Below, piece after piece: positions 36,619-46,802 of a DNA stretch of 47,759 bases. Below the pieces are notes generated by a model. The model ran no database searches, was not told the origin of the DNA, and worked only from the letters and a program-made list of their open reading frames with translations. Within the stretch, counting starts at the first letter, position 1. Every line of letters begins with the position of its first letter. A program made the translations under genes and the position numbers. This DNA is from JAMOQA01 sp964420365 (GTDB taxonomy: Bacteria > Acidobacteriota > Polarisedimenticolia > J045). Location of the stretch: positions 1-47,759 of the forward strand of contig CAYQTA010000046.1 in assembly GCA_964420365.1 (NCBI GenBank), in the 5' to 3' direction.

Positions 36619-37242
36619 ATGACGTTCGCCGAGATCATCCGGTTCCACCGGGAGCGCCTGGGCCTGAACAAGAAGCAACTGGCCGAGAAGGTCGGCGTGA
36701 CCCAGCCGTACATCGTCCAGATCGAGAACGACGGCAAGATCCCCGGGGACGGGGTCGTGTTGCGACTGGCCGACGCCCTCGGCCTCGACCGCCGGGAGCT
36801 GCTGTTCGCGGCCTACCGGGCGCGCGCCTCGGACGACACCCGGCATTACTTCCACTCGATCTTCGACGACCTGACCCCGACGGAGAACTTCAACCAGCCC
36901 TTCATCGAGACCCGGAAGGACCACTTCGAGTCGCCGGACTTCAGCCTTCACCACCTGAGCACGGCACCGGACGGCATCTACCAGGTGGCCCTGCTGACGG
37001 CGAAGAGCGAGGGGGCCCGTTTCTCCCCCCACGCCCACCGGATCCCCCAGGTCTTCGTCGCCGTCGAGGGGGAGTTCGAGGTGACGATCGACGGGAAGAA
37101 ACAGCGGGTGTCGGCTGCGGGCCCCCTCTCGCTGGAGATCCCGGCGAACACCGCCCACGAGATCCTCGCGAAGACGCCCGGCCGCCTCCTGACGATCAGC
37201 CTCGGCCAGGTGCTCCGCGCCGGCGGGGACCACCGGAAGTAG
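36619..37242 (+). CDS. XRE-family transcription regulator with C-terminal cupin domain
   Basis: 207 residues. The N-terminal helix-turn-helix of the XRE/lambda-repressor type (residues 3-58: IIRFHRERLGLNKKQLAEKVGVTQPYIVQIENDG) is followed by a linker and a cupin-like beta-barrel (about 105-200). The metal/ligand-type sequence is FSPHAHRIPQVFVAVEGEFEVTIDG and IPANTAHEILA. Such proteins bind small effectors through the cupin and often repress their own promoter and nearby catabolic genes. Translation starts at the ATG at 36619, with GGAGG 12 nt upstream. It stands alone, divergent from purA; the target regulon cannot be named from context. Confidence 0.9.
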   Translation: MTFAEIIRFHRERLGLNKKQLAEKVGVTQPYIVQIENDGKIPGDGVVLRLADALGLDRRELLFAAYRARASDDTRHYFHSIFDDLTPTENFNQPFIETRKDHFESPDFSLHHLSTAPDGIYQVALLTAKSEGARFSPHAHRIPQVFVAVEGEFEVTIDGKKQRVSAAGPLSLEIPANTAHEILAKTPGRLLTISLGQVLRAGGDHRK

Positions 37243-37262
37243 CCCCCCGGGGAACGCAAAAC

Positions 37263-37326
37263 GCGGACGGGAGAGCCCGACCCGCGGCCCCGGGCCCATC
37301 CCGGCCGGCCGCGGTCTCCCGTCCGC
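37263..37326. other. Large structured hairpin downstream of the XRE-cupin gene
   Basis: A 12-bp stem (GCGGACGGGAGA at 37263-37274 with its complement at 37315-37326) encloses a one-sided bulge of 7 nt. An 8-bp stem (CCGCGGCC / GGCCGCGG) and a 5-bp apical stem follow. No T-tract follows, so it is either a GC-rich terminator or a structured RNA element at the 3' end of the regulator mRNA. The rest of 37327-37469 shows nothing clear. Confidence 0.55.
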
Positions 37327-37469
37327 CTCGCCCCTTCGGAAGGCAAGATCGGGGCCACTTTCTCCCTCCGGGCGGAACCCGCGGCCCGTCAAGCGGTTCC
37401 CGGGAGGCGCCCCCGCGGCGGATCGGCCGGGAACGAACGAATCCGGTACCTTCGCTTACGAAACCGAAA

Positions 37470-37493
37470 GGGGAGCGCCGGCGGGCGCTCCCC
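37470..37493 (-). terminator. Terminator of the ribonucleotide reductase gene
   Basis: A perfect 10-bp stem (GGGGAGCGCC / GGCGCTCCCC) with a 4-nt loop lies 25 nt past the nrdJ stop. On the minus strand it is followed by TTTCGGTTTCG. Confidence 0.8.
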
Positions 37494-37517
37494 TTCGACA
37501 GACACCCGAGGCCCCGG

Positions 37518-40310
<2,793 letters not shown>

Positions 40311-40447
40311 CGCAGCATCCTCCCTCGTCCGGTCGATTCCGGCCTCGACCTTCGTCCCGCTTCCCGGTTTTCCTTCTCGTTCGACGCTGGCAAGGTCCGA
40401 CGCCCGACGAACGCCAGCGGCACGTCCCGGGGCGATCGGCGCGAGCG

Positions 40448-40476
40448 AAGGTAGCGAGGTCGGGGCCGCGTGTCAA
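40448..40476 (-). promoter_or_regulatory. Promoter of nrdJ
   Basis: On the minus strand a perfect TTGACA (40476-40471) and TACCTT (40453-40448) are spaced by 17 nt. The start near 40441 gives a leader of about 130 nt. The -35 hexamer touches the proximal NrdR box. Confidence 0.75.
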
Positions 40477-40522
40477 CACAAGATTTTGGGCCTCTTTTCT
40501 CGACATACCCAATATATGGCAC
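40476..40522 (-). promoter_or_regulatory. Pair of NrdR boxes upstream of nrdJ
   Basis: Two 16-bp sites resemble the NrdR consensus ACAC(A/T)ATAT(A/C)T(A/T)GTGT. They are ACACAAGATTTTGGGC at 40476-40491 (12 of 16) and ACCCAATATATGGCAC at 40507-40522 (11 of 16). Their starts are 31 bp apart, the three-helical-turn spacing usual for tandem NrdR boxes. The proximal box abuts the -35 element, a position that suits repression by NrdR-(d)ATP. Confidence 0.7.
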
Positions 40523-40552
40523 ATCAACGAGTTGCGCGAGACCTTTCGGGAT

Positions 40553-40575
40553 CCGTCCACAGGACCGTCCACAGG
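40553..40575. repeat. Tandem CCGTCCACAGG repeat, DnaA-box-like
   Basis: CCGTCCACAGG occurs at 40553-40563 and again at 40565-40575. The CGTCCACA core resembles GC-rich DnaA boxes (TTGTCCACA). A third, inverted TGTGGACAG lies at 40709-40717, overlapping the tRNA promoter. The rest of the 456-bp gap 40311-40766 holds only the nrdJ promoter, the NrdR boxes and the tRNA promoter. Confidence 0.4.
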
Positions 40576-40709
40576 CGCGACCCGGGGCCGGCCGCTGTCG
40601 CACTCCCGCTCTTCCCGGGCGCAATCCCGCGGCCCCCCCGTTCCCTGCTTTCACGGGCGAGCGCGAGGATGCGGATGCTCCTTTCCACCAGGGGGGACCG
40701 CCCGCGATG

Positions 40710-40738
40710 TGGACAGCCCGCGGGGCCGCGTGTATGCT
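40710..40738 (+). promoter_or_regulatory. Promoter of the tRNA-Val/tRNA-Ala operon
   Basis: TGGACA (40710-40715) and TATGCT (40733-40738) are spaced by 17 nt, ending 28 nt before the 5' end of tRNA-Val. Confidence 0.65.
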
Positions 40739-40766
40739 CCTCCGCCGACCGGCAACGGTACGCCGT

Positions 40767-40841
40767 GGGGCGTTAACTCAGTGGTAGAGTGCCATCTTCA
40801 CACGGTGGAAGTCGCAGGTTCGAATCCTGCACGCCCCACCA
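40767..40841 (+). tRNA. tRNA-Val (anticodon CAC), CCA encoded
   Basis: Acceptor GGGGCGT / ACGCCCC, D-arm ACTCAGTGGTAGAGT, anticodon stem CCATC/GGTGG around TTCACAC (anticodon CAC, reading GTG), T-arm GCAGGTTCGAATCCTGC, discriminator A and a genomic CCA. It is the first gene of a two-tRNA operon. Confidence 0.97.
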
Positions 40842-40852
40842 GGCCAGCTCGT

Positions 40853-40928
<76 letters not shown>

Positions 40929-40932
40929 TCCG

Positions 40933-40967
40933 CCCCCGGGAGCGCTCGCCCGGGGGTGACGATTTTT
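40933..40967 (+). terminator. Terminator of the tRNA operon
   Basis: A perfect 8-bp stem (CCCCCGGG / CCCGGGGG) with an 8-nt loop is followed by TGACGATTTTT, starting 5 nt after tRNA-Ala. Confidence 0.85.
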
Positions 40968-40977
40968 CGTCGAACGG

Positions 40978-41027
40978 GTGACGTCCCGCGTCACGACGAA
41001 AGCTGCCAGATTGACATACTGGTGTCA
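40978..41027. promoter_or_regulatory. Two dyads upstream of sigma-54 promoter 1, candidate activator sites
   Basis: GTGACG-N5-CGTCAC (40978-40994) is a perfect dyad, and TGACA-N6-TGTCA (41012-41027) is a second one 34 bp downstream. They lie about 100-150 bp before the predicted start at 41127, the usual range for sigma-54 enhancer-binding-protein sites. The TTGACA at 41011 has no matching -10, so a sigma-70 promoter is less likely. Confidence 0.4.
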
Positions 41028-41100
41028 CCCTGGCCGGACATGCCGGCCGGAAACCGCCGGAAACCCGTGATTTCTCGTACCGCCTCCCTACGACCAGCGT

Positions 41101-41116
41101 GGCACGGAGATTGCTA
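41101..41116 (+). promoter_or_regulatory. Sigma-54 (-24/-12) promoter 1
   Basis: TGGCACG-GAGA-TTGCT, with T before and A after, matches the sigma-54 consensus TTGGCACG-N4-TTGCTA exactly. GG (41102-41103) and GC (41114-41115) have the obligatory 10-nt gap. The start is expected near 41127. It sits 187 nt upstream of a gene for a sigma-54 activator. Confidence 0.92.
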
Positions 41117-41126
41117 CTTCTCTCGG

Positions 41127-41181
41127 CGAATGGCTCCTTTTCCTCTACCAGCTCGGCCCTCTCGCGAGGGCCCTTTTTTTG
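41127..41181 (+). ncRNA. Predicted sigma-54-dependent small RNA 1, about 55 nt
   Basis: The boundaries come from an exact sigma-54 promoter (start near 41127) and a perfect intrinsic terminator ending in seven Ts at 41181. The first 20 nt contain GAATGGCTCCTTTTCC (41129-41144), a perfect 16-nt complement of the lipoprotein C ribosome-binding region. Positions 41133-41147 pair with the same region of lipoprotein A through 14 Watson-Crick pairs and one G-U. A 5' single-stranded seed followed by a terminator hairpin with a U-tail is the layout of a trans-acting, often Hfq-bound repressor RNA. There is no ORF. Read-through would transcribe the kinase/EBP gene at 41303. Expression and targets are predictions. 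Confidence 0.7.
41156..41181 (+). terminator. Intrinsic terminator of small RNA 1
   Basis: A perfect 7-bp stem (GGCCCTC / GAGGGCC) with a TCGC loop, then C and seven Ts. It lies 122 nt before the kinase/EBP start codon, so it either ends a free small RNA or attenuates that gene. Confidence 0.92.
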
Positions 41182-41266
41182 CCTTTCCCTGACGTTCCTT
41201 GCGTTTCCGCGGGTTGCCCGGACCGCCCGGGACACCGCCACCGGCGGGGACGGCCCCCACGAAACT

Positions 41267-41281
41267 GTTGCACCCTGCAAC
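41267..41281. promoter_or_regulatory. Perfect dyad GTTGCA-CCC-TGCAAC before the kinase/EBP gene
   Basis: This 15-bp palindrome lies 22 nt before the GTG start and about 145 nt downstream of small-RNA 1's start. Its half-site TGCAACG recurs at 46653 and 46672 near the second sigma-54 promoter, so it is a candidate binding site of the activator encoded between them. Confidence 0.45.
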
Positions 41282-41302
41282 GGAGAGGTGCATAAGGGGA
41301 CC

Positions 41303-44300
41303 GTGGACACGGGCCATGTCATCGCCGGACGATACGAACTCCTCGGGGAACTCGGCGCGGGGGCGGCGGCCGTCGTCTACCGGGCGGTCGATCGCGAGAC
41401 CCGGGAGGAGGTTGCCCTCAAGCTGCTCCGGCCCCGGGGTCTCGGGGATCCCGAGTCGTTCCTGGCCGCCTTCCACCACGAGTTCCGGCTGCTGACGCGC
41501 ATCGCCCACCCCCATCTCGTGAGGGTCTACGACTTCGGCCTCGCCCGGCTCCCCGATGGATCGGGGGAGGCGCCGTGGTACACGATGGACCTGGTCCGTG
41601 GGCGCCCGGCAGACGAGGTCCTCGGCCCGGCCCCCGACTGGCGGCGCCTTGCCCGGGTGGCCGACGCGGTGGCGGACGCCCTCGGCATCCTTCACGGCGA
41701 GGGACTCGTCCACCGGGACGTCACCTGCGGCAACATCCTCGTGGGCGAGGACCCGGACGGGGATCCTCCCCCGGTCTGGCTGATGGATCTCGGGCTCGCG
41801 GGCACGGTCCGGGAGGAGACGGGGGAGACCCTGCGGGGAACGCCGGCCACGGTGGCCCCGGAGACCCTCCGGGCCGGGACCGTCGACGGGCGCGCCGACC
41901 TCTACTCGCTCGGCTGCGTCCTTTACCGGCTGGCCACCGGCCAGGACCCGTTCGTCGGACGGGATCCCTGGGAGATCCTCCGGGCCCACCTGGCGACTCT
42001 CCCGGTGCCCCCCCGGGAACTGAACCCGGAGATCCCTCCGAGCCTCGAGGAGTTGATCCTCGCCCTCCTGGAAAAGGATCCCGCGCGCCGTCCCCCGACG
42101 GTCGAAGCGGTCCGGGAGCGGCTCGCCGACCTGGCGGGGCGCACGCTCGGCCGGGGCGCGCCCCTCCATCGGCCCCTCGCCCCTTCCTTCGCCGGCCGGG
42201 AGCGCGAGATGGACGTCTTCCGGGAGGCACTCTCCGCGGTGAGCCAGGGCCGGGGGGAGGTTCTCCTGCTGGCGGGGGCCCCCGGCAGCGGCCGCACCCG
42301 GCTCCTCGACGAGATGCGCCTTGCCGCCCGCCTCGAGGGCAGGCCGGCCGTCCTGGTCGGCGCCCTCGAGGTGCCCCCGCGCCCCTTCGGCACCATCGAC
42401 GCCCTCCTCGCCCGCCTCTCCCGGGAGCAGGACCCGTCCGGCGAGGTGGAGGTGGAGGTCGCCGGGGACGGGATCCAGCGCCGCGTCGACCGTCTCGCCG
42501 GGCTCCTCGCCGGGGGGCCGTCCGCCGTCCTGGTCGACGATGCCGAGCGGCTCGACGCACCCTCCCGGGAGGTCTTCGCCGGGCTGGCCGCCCGGGCCCG
42601 GGACGGGCTGGTCCCGCTCCTTCTCGTCCTCGCTTTTCGCCGGGACGGCGACCGCGAGGATCCCCTGGCCGAGAGGCTTCTCGCCGGAGGCCCGGCCCGG
42701 CGCCTGGAGCTGCGGCCCCTCGCGCCCGGCGCGGTGGCCCGGGTCGCCGCCTCGATGCTGGGCCGGCCGGAACTTTCCCCTCCCTGGGACGAGGTCCTCG
42801 CGGAGGCGAGCGGTGGCCTCCCCGGTCGCCTGGTCGACCTGGTCGGCGCCCTGGTCCGGGCAGGCCGGACGGGGCCGGGCGCTCCCCTGCCGGGCGATCC
42901 CCGGGCGGCCCTTGCCGACCTGGCGGAGGCCGGGGCCCGGCCCGCCGGCCGGATCGGGGCGGAATGGGACCGCCTGGGCCCGGCGGCCCGCGCGATTCTC
43001 GCCGCACTGGCCGTCGCCGGCGGGGAACCGGTCGCCGTCGCCGATCTCCGGCGCCTCGAGCCCCGGGCCGGGGCGGAACCGGAAGCGGTGGGACGCCTGG
43101 TGGAGGCGGGGCTGGTCCGCCGTATCCTGGAGCCGGGCCGGCCGGTCCGGCTGGCGCTGGCGACACCCGCCCTTGCGCAGGCCGTGCTCGACCGCGTTCC
43201 CGGGGGAGAGCGATCCGTTCTCCACCTGCGCATGGCGGAGCTCCTCGCCGGGGACCCGGCGGCGGCCGAAGCCCGCGCCCGTCACCTCGAAGCGGCCGGC
43301 GAGCGAGACCGCGCCCTCGACCTGCGGATCGAGGCGGCGGACCGGGCCCTCGCGCTCGGGATCCCGCGGGAGGCGGCCCGGATCGCCGGTGAGGCCCTCG
43401 AGGGTCTCCGGGAGGGCGGATCGCCTCACCGGGAGGCCGCGCTCCGGCGGATCCGCGCCCAGGCGCTCGCCGAGGAAGGGGCCCACGGGGAGGCCGAACC
43501 GGAGTTCCGGCGTGCCCTCGCCGCGGCCGAGGCGTCCGGGGACAGCCTGGACCGGGCCGCGTGTCTCGGCGCCCTCGGCGCGTTCCTCGGCTCCCGGGGC
43601 AGGACCGACGAGGCGCTCCGGCACCTCGACGAGGCCCTCGCTCTCCTCGACGAGATCGGGGACACCGCGGGGGGCGGACGGATTCTCCTCGAGATCGGCC
43701 GCATCCTCGTCGCGGCCGGGCGGCCCGTGGAGGCGGAGGACCGGCTCGGGGCGGCCCTGCGCCAGGCCCGCCGGGCCGACCGCCCCGATCTCGAGGCCGA
43801 GATCCTCCTCGCGCTCGGCGAGCTGGCCGCCCGGGCCGGCCGGAGCGACGAGGCGGGAGAGCACTACCGGGCGGCCGAGACGGCGGCCCAGCGGGCCGGG
43901 GTGCCCGGAACCCGGGCGGCGGCCCGGCGGGGCAAGATCCTCGCGCTGATGGCATCCGGTCGGATCCCGGAGGCGATGGCCGAGGCCGAGCGATGGCTCG
44001 ACCAGGCCCGCCAGGCGGGGAGCCTGGCTGCCGAGGCGGAGGCGCGGACCCTGGCCGGCAGGCTGGCCGCCCGCGGGGGTCGCCGGGGCGAGGCCCTTTC
44101 CCAGCTCGATCGGGCGATCGACCTGCGGCGACGGCTCGGCCAGGCGGCGGACGCGGCGCTCCTGATGGCGGAGGCGGCGGGACTCCTTCTCGAGCGCGGC
44201 CAGCCCCGGGCCGCCCGGCTCCGGGCGGAGGAAGCCCGCTCCCTGGCCCGCCGGGCCGGCAGCGAGGCCGCCCTCCGGGAGGCGGAGCGGACCCTCGCCC

Positions 44301-46549
44301 GGATCGCCGCCACGCTGGGCGCACCGGACGCGACGCTCCGCCACCTGGAAGCAGCGGGAGCGGATCCCGCCGAGCGTTCGCTCCTCCTCGGTCGGGCGGC
44401 CCTCCGGGCCGGGCAGGCGGACCGGGCCCGCCAGGCACTCCAGGAAGCGTGCTTCCTCGCCCGCCGGCGGCGCCTGCCGGAGATCGAGGACGAGGGGCTC
44501 GCCTTGCTGGCCGAGGCGTACCTGGTTCTCCGGGAGGACGAGCGGGCCCAGCTCGCCCTCCGCAAGCTCCGGGCGGCGGCGCGAGAACCCGGCCCGGAGG
44601 CCGCGGCCCTCGGCCGCCTGGTGGCCGCCGAGCGGGAGCTGGCGCTTCCGGACGGGGACATGGTCCTCGCCCGGGACGAGGCGGAGCGGGCGGCCGAGGT
44701 CCTGGTCGAGCGGGAACGGGGCGACCTGGCCTGGCGGGCGTTCGCCGCCCTCGCCGCCGCGGCCCGGAGGCTCGGAGACGTGGACCTGGCCCGGCGCGCC
44801 GGGGGCGAGGCGTTCCGCCGGCTCGACGCCCTCCTGGTCGCCCTCCCGGAGGGAGAACGGGCCCGCTGGGAGCGCCGTCCCCGCGTCCGGGCGGTCCTCG
44901 AGGCCCGGGAGGAAGACGGCCCGCGCCCGGCGGCCCCGGCCCCCGGTTCCGCCCCGCCCGGCGACCTGCCCCGCCGGGTGCAGGTACTCGAACGCCTCCT
45001 CGAGATCAACCGGGCGCTGAACTCCACGCTGGAGCTGGGCCCGCTCCTCCGCACGCTGCTCGACACGGCGATCGAGCTGACCGGGGCGGAACGGGGATTC
45101 CTCCTGCTGGAGCAGGGAGGGAACGCCTCGATGGAGGTCGCCCGGGGCGAGGGCGGAGCGGATCTCTCCGGCGCGGACCGGGAGATGAGCCGTTCCGTTG
45201 CCCGGCAGGTGATGCGGGAGGAGCGGCCGCTCCTCGCCCACGACGCCCAGGCCGATCCCCGGCTCGCCGCCTCGCGCTCGGTCCACGCTCTCAGGATCCG
45301 GTCGATCCTCGCCACGCCGCTGCGGATCCGGGGACGCGTCGCCGGGGCCCTCGTCCTCGACTCCCGCTCGGTCGCCGGGATGTTCGGACCCGAGGACCAG
45401 GAGATCCTGGTGCGGCTGGCGGACCAGGCGGGAATCGCCCTCGCCAACGCGCGTCTCGTCGATGAACTGCGCCGGCAGGCCGAGGAGATCCGGCGCCTCA
45501 ACGAGCGGCTCCGGGAGACGATCGAGGAGCAGAAGATCGAGATCCTCGAGAAACAGTCGAACCTGGAGGTGCGGTTCCGGTTCGACTGCATGATCGGCGC
45601 CTCGCCCGCGATGCAGCGGGTCTATCGGAGCCTCGAGAAGATCCTCGAGACCGAGATTCCCGTGCTGGTCACCGGCGAGTCGGGCACCGGGAAGGACCTG
45701 GTCGCCCGGGTGCTCCACTACAACGGCCCGCGCCGCGAGAAGCGGTTCGTCACCGTCAACTGCGCCGCCCTGACCGACACGCTGCTCGAGTCCGAGCTGT
45801 TCGGCCACCGGCGGGGCGCGTTCACCGGCGCCGAGCGGGACCGCAAGGGACTCTTCGAGCAGGCGGACGGGGGGACGCTGTTCCTCGACGAGATCGGGGA
45901 GATGCCGCTGCACCTGCAGCCGAAGCTGCTCCGCGCGATCCAGTTCGGCGAGATCCGCCGGGTCGGCGAGGACACGCCGCGCCACGTGGACGTGCGGATC
46001 GTCGCGGCGACCAACCGGGACCTGGCACAGGCGGTCGCGGAGGGCTCGTTCCGCGAGGACCTCTTCTACCGGCTCGATGTCGCCCGGATCCACCTGCCGC
46101 CCCTCCGGGAACGGATGGAGGACATCGGCCTCCTGGTCGAGCACTTCCTCGAGCAGGCGGCGCACAGGTCCGGCGCTCCGCCCAAGCGGATCGAACCCGC
46201 CGCCCTGCGCCTCTTCCTGCGCCACGACTGGCCGGGCAACGTGCGGGAGCTGGAGAACGAGGTCCTCAAGCTGGCGACGTTCACCGAGGGAGACGTGATC
46301 ACCGAGGTCGACGTGCTCGAGAACGCGACGTTCCTCGAGAAGAAGGCGCGCCGCCGGGGAAGCGCGCCCGCGGCAGCCGGAGCGCCACCGGTCCCGACCC
46401 TCGAGGAGGCCGAGATCGAGCAGATCCGCCAGGCGCTCCGCGCCGCGAAGGGAAACCGGACCAGGGCGGCCCGGATGCTCGGGATCGACCGGTCGACCCT
46501 GTACCGGAAGCTCAAGCGCCTCCGGGACCAGCTCGGCGAAGATCTCTGA
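41303..46549 (+). CDS. Ser/Thr kinase - AAA - TPR - GAF - sigma-54 activator fusion protein
   Basis: 1748 residues, starting at GTG 41303 (AAGGGG upstream; GTG 41289 is an alternative). A protein kinase domain (about 10-275) has GELGAGAAAVVY, the catalytic HRDVTCGN and DLG in place of DFG. An AAA/STAND-like ATPase follows (about 295-600), whose Walker A reads GAPGSGRT with Arg for Lys. TPR-type helical repeats run to about 1180. A GAF domain (about 1235-1390), a coiled coil and a sigma-54 AAA+ domain come next, with GESGTGKD, GAFTGA near residue 1505 and GGTLFLDEIGEM. A Fis-type HTH (RTRAARMLGIDRSTLYRKL) ends the protein. It should bind DNA and open sigma-54 promoters in response to signals through the kinase, TPR and GAF parts. 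Exact sigma-54 promoters flank it on both sides, which suggests it controls them. Confidence 0.93.
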   Translation: MDTGHVIAGRYELLGELGAGAAAVVYRAVDRETREEVALKLLRPRGLGDPESFLAAFHHEFRLLTRIAHPHLVRVYDFGLARLPDGSGEAPWYTMDLVRGRPADEVLGPAPDWRRLARVADAVADALGILHGEGLVHRDVTCGNILVGEDPDGDPPPVWLMDLGLAGTVREETGETLRGTPATVAPETLRAGTVDGRADLYSLGCVLYRLATGQDPFVGRDPWEILRAHLATLPVPPRELNPEIPPSLEELILALLEKDPARRPPTVEAVRERLADLAGRTLGRGAPLHRPLAPSFAGREREMDVFREALSAVSQGRGEVLLLAGAPGSGRTRLLDEMRLAARLEGRPAVLVGALEVPPRPFGTIDALLARLSREQDPSGEVEVEVAGDGIQRRVDRLAGLLAGGPSAVLVDDAERLDAPSREVFAGLAARARDGLVPLLLVLAFRRDGDREDPLAERLLAGGPARRLELRPLAPGAVARVAASMLGRPELSPPWDEVLAEASGGLPGRLVDLVGALVRAGRTGPGAPLPGDPRAALADLAEAGARPAGRIGAEWDRLGPAARAILAALAVAGGEPVAVADLRRLEPRAGAEPEAVGRLVEAGLVRRILEPGRPVRLALATPALAQAVLDRVPGGERSVLHLRMAELLAGDPAAAEARARHLEAAGERDRALDLRIEAADRALALGIPREAARIAGEALEGLREGGSPHREAALRRIRAQALAEEGAHGEAEPEFRRALAAAEASGDSLDRAACLGALGAFLGSRGRTDEALRHLDEALALLDEIGDTAGGGRILLEIGRILVAAGRPVEAEDRLGAALRQARRADRPDLEAEILLALGELAARAGRSDEAGEHYRAAETAAQRAGVPGTRAAARRGKILALMASGRIPEAMAEAERWLDQARQAGSLAAEAEARTLAGRLAARGGRRGEALSQLDRAIDLRRRLGQAADAALLMAEAAGLLLERGQPRAARLRAEEARSLARRAGSEAALREAERTLARIAATLGAPDATLRHLEAAGADPAERSLLLGRAALRAGQADRARQALQEACFLARRRRLPEIEDEGLALLAEAYLVLREDERAQLALRKLRAAAREPGPEAAALGRLVAAERELALPDGDMVLARDEAERAAEVLVERERGDLAWRAFAALAAAARRLGDVDLARRAGGEAFRRLDALLVALPEGERARWERRPRVRAVLEAREEDGPRPAAPAPGSAPPGDLPRRVQVLERLLEINRALNSTLELGPLLRTLLDTAIELTGAERGFLLLEQGGNASMEVARGEGGADLSGADREMSRSVARQVMREERPLLAHDAQADPRLAASRSVHALRIRSILATPLRIRGRVAGALVLDSRSVAGMFGPEDQEILVRLADQAGIALANARLVDELRRQAEEIRRLNERLRETIEEQKIEILEKQSNLEVRFRFDCMIGASPAMQRVYRSLEKILETEIPVLVTGESGTGKDLVARVLHYNGPRREKRFVTVNCAALTDTLLESELFGHRRGAFTGAERDRKGLFEQADGGTLFLDEIGEMPLHLQPKLLRAIQFGEIRRVGEDTPRHVDVRIVAATNRDLAQAVAEGSFREDLFYRLDVARIHLPPLRERMEDIGLLVEHFLEQAAHRSGAPPKRIEPAALRLFLRHDWPGNVRELENEVLKLATFTEGDVITEVDVLENATFLEKKARRRGSAPAAAGAPPVPTLEEAEIEQIRQALRAAKGNRTRAARMLGIDRSTLYRKLKRLRDQLGEDL

Positions 46550-46651
46550 AGCAGGGCCCCCGGCCCGCGGGGGCCATCCCCGGGGCGCCGGACGCCTCAC
46601 CGGGTGAAGACCGGCCGGGACCCGGGATGCGGCAGCACGGGGTGTGGCAGC

Positions 46652-46678
46652 CTGCAACGATGCGACGCCGGTGCAACG
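46652..46678. promoter_or_regulatory. TGCAACG repeats upstream of sigma-54 promoter 2
   Basis: TGCAACG occurs at 46653-46659 and 46672-46678 (start-to-start 19 bp), about 130-150 bp before the expected start at 46803. An inverted copy, CGTTGCA, is at 46853-46859. The motif is shared with the dyad at 41267 and is a candidate upstream activating sequence. Confidence 0.4.
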
Positions 46679-46776
46679 GTCTGCAGCCGACACGCCACGC
46701 CCCGGCGCCGGCGGCAGTCCGCCCGGAACCGTTCAGGGGTGGCCGATTCCGACCGTCCCCCCCGCGCCCTCACTCC

Positions 46777-46792
46777 TGGCACGGGGGTTGCT
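46777..46792 (+). promoter_or_regulatory. Sigma-54 (-24/-12) promoter 2
   Basis: TGGCACG-GGGG-TTGCT followed by A is an exact consensus match, with GG (46778-46779) and GC (46790-46791) 10 nt apart. The start is expected near 46803. It lies 230 bp downstream of the sigma-54 activator gene in a region without a convincing ORF. Confidence 0.92.
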
Positions 46793-46802
46793 ACAGCAAG
46801 GG

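Noticed and set aside
40311..40447. Cobalamin riboswitch ahead of nrdJ
   Set aside because: The predicted leader is only about 130 nt and shows no B12-box or the multi-stem core; NrdR boxes explain the regulation better.
41011..41040. TTGACA as a sigma-70 promoter for the kinase/EBP gene
   Set aside because: No -10-like hexamer lies 15-19 nt downstream; the exact sigma-54 promoter at 41101 is a far better candidate.
41114..46693. A leftward open frame of about 1860 codons opposite the kinase/EBP gene
   Set aside because: Same shadow effect; all recognisable domains are on the plus strand, and the antisense frame has no start signals or family motifs.
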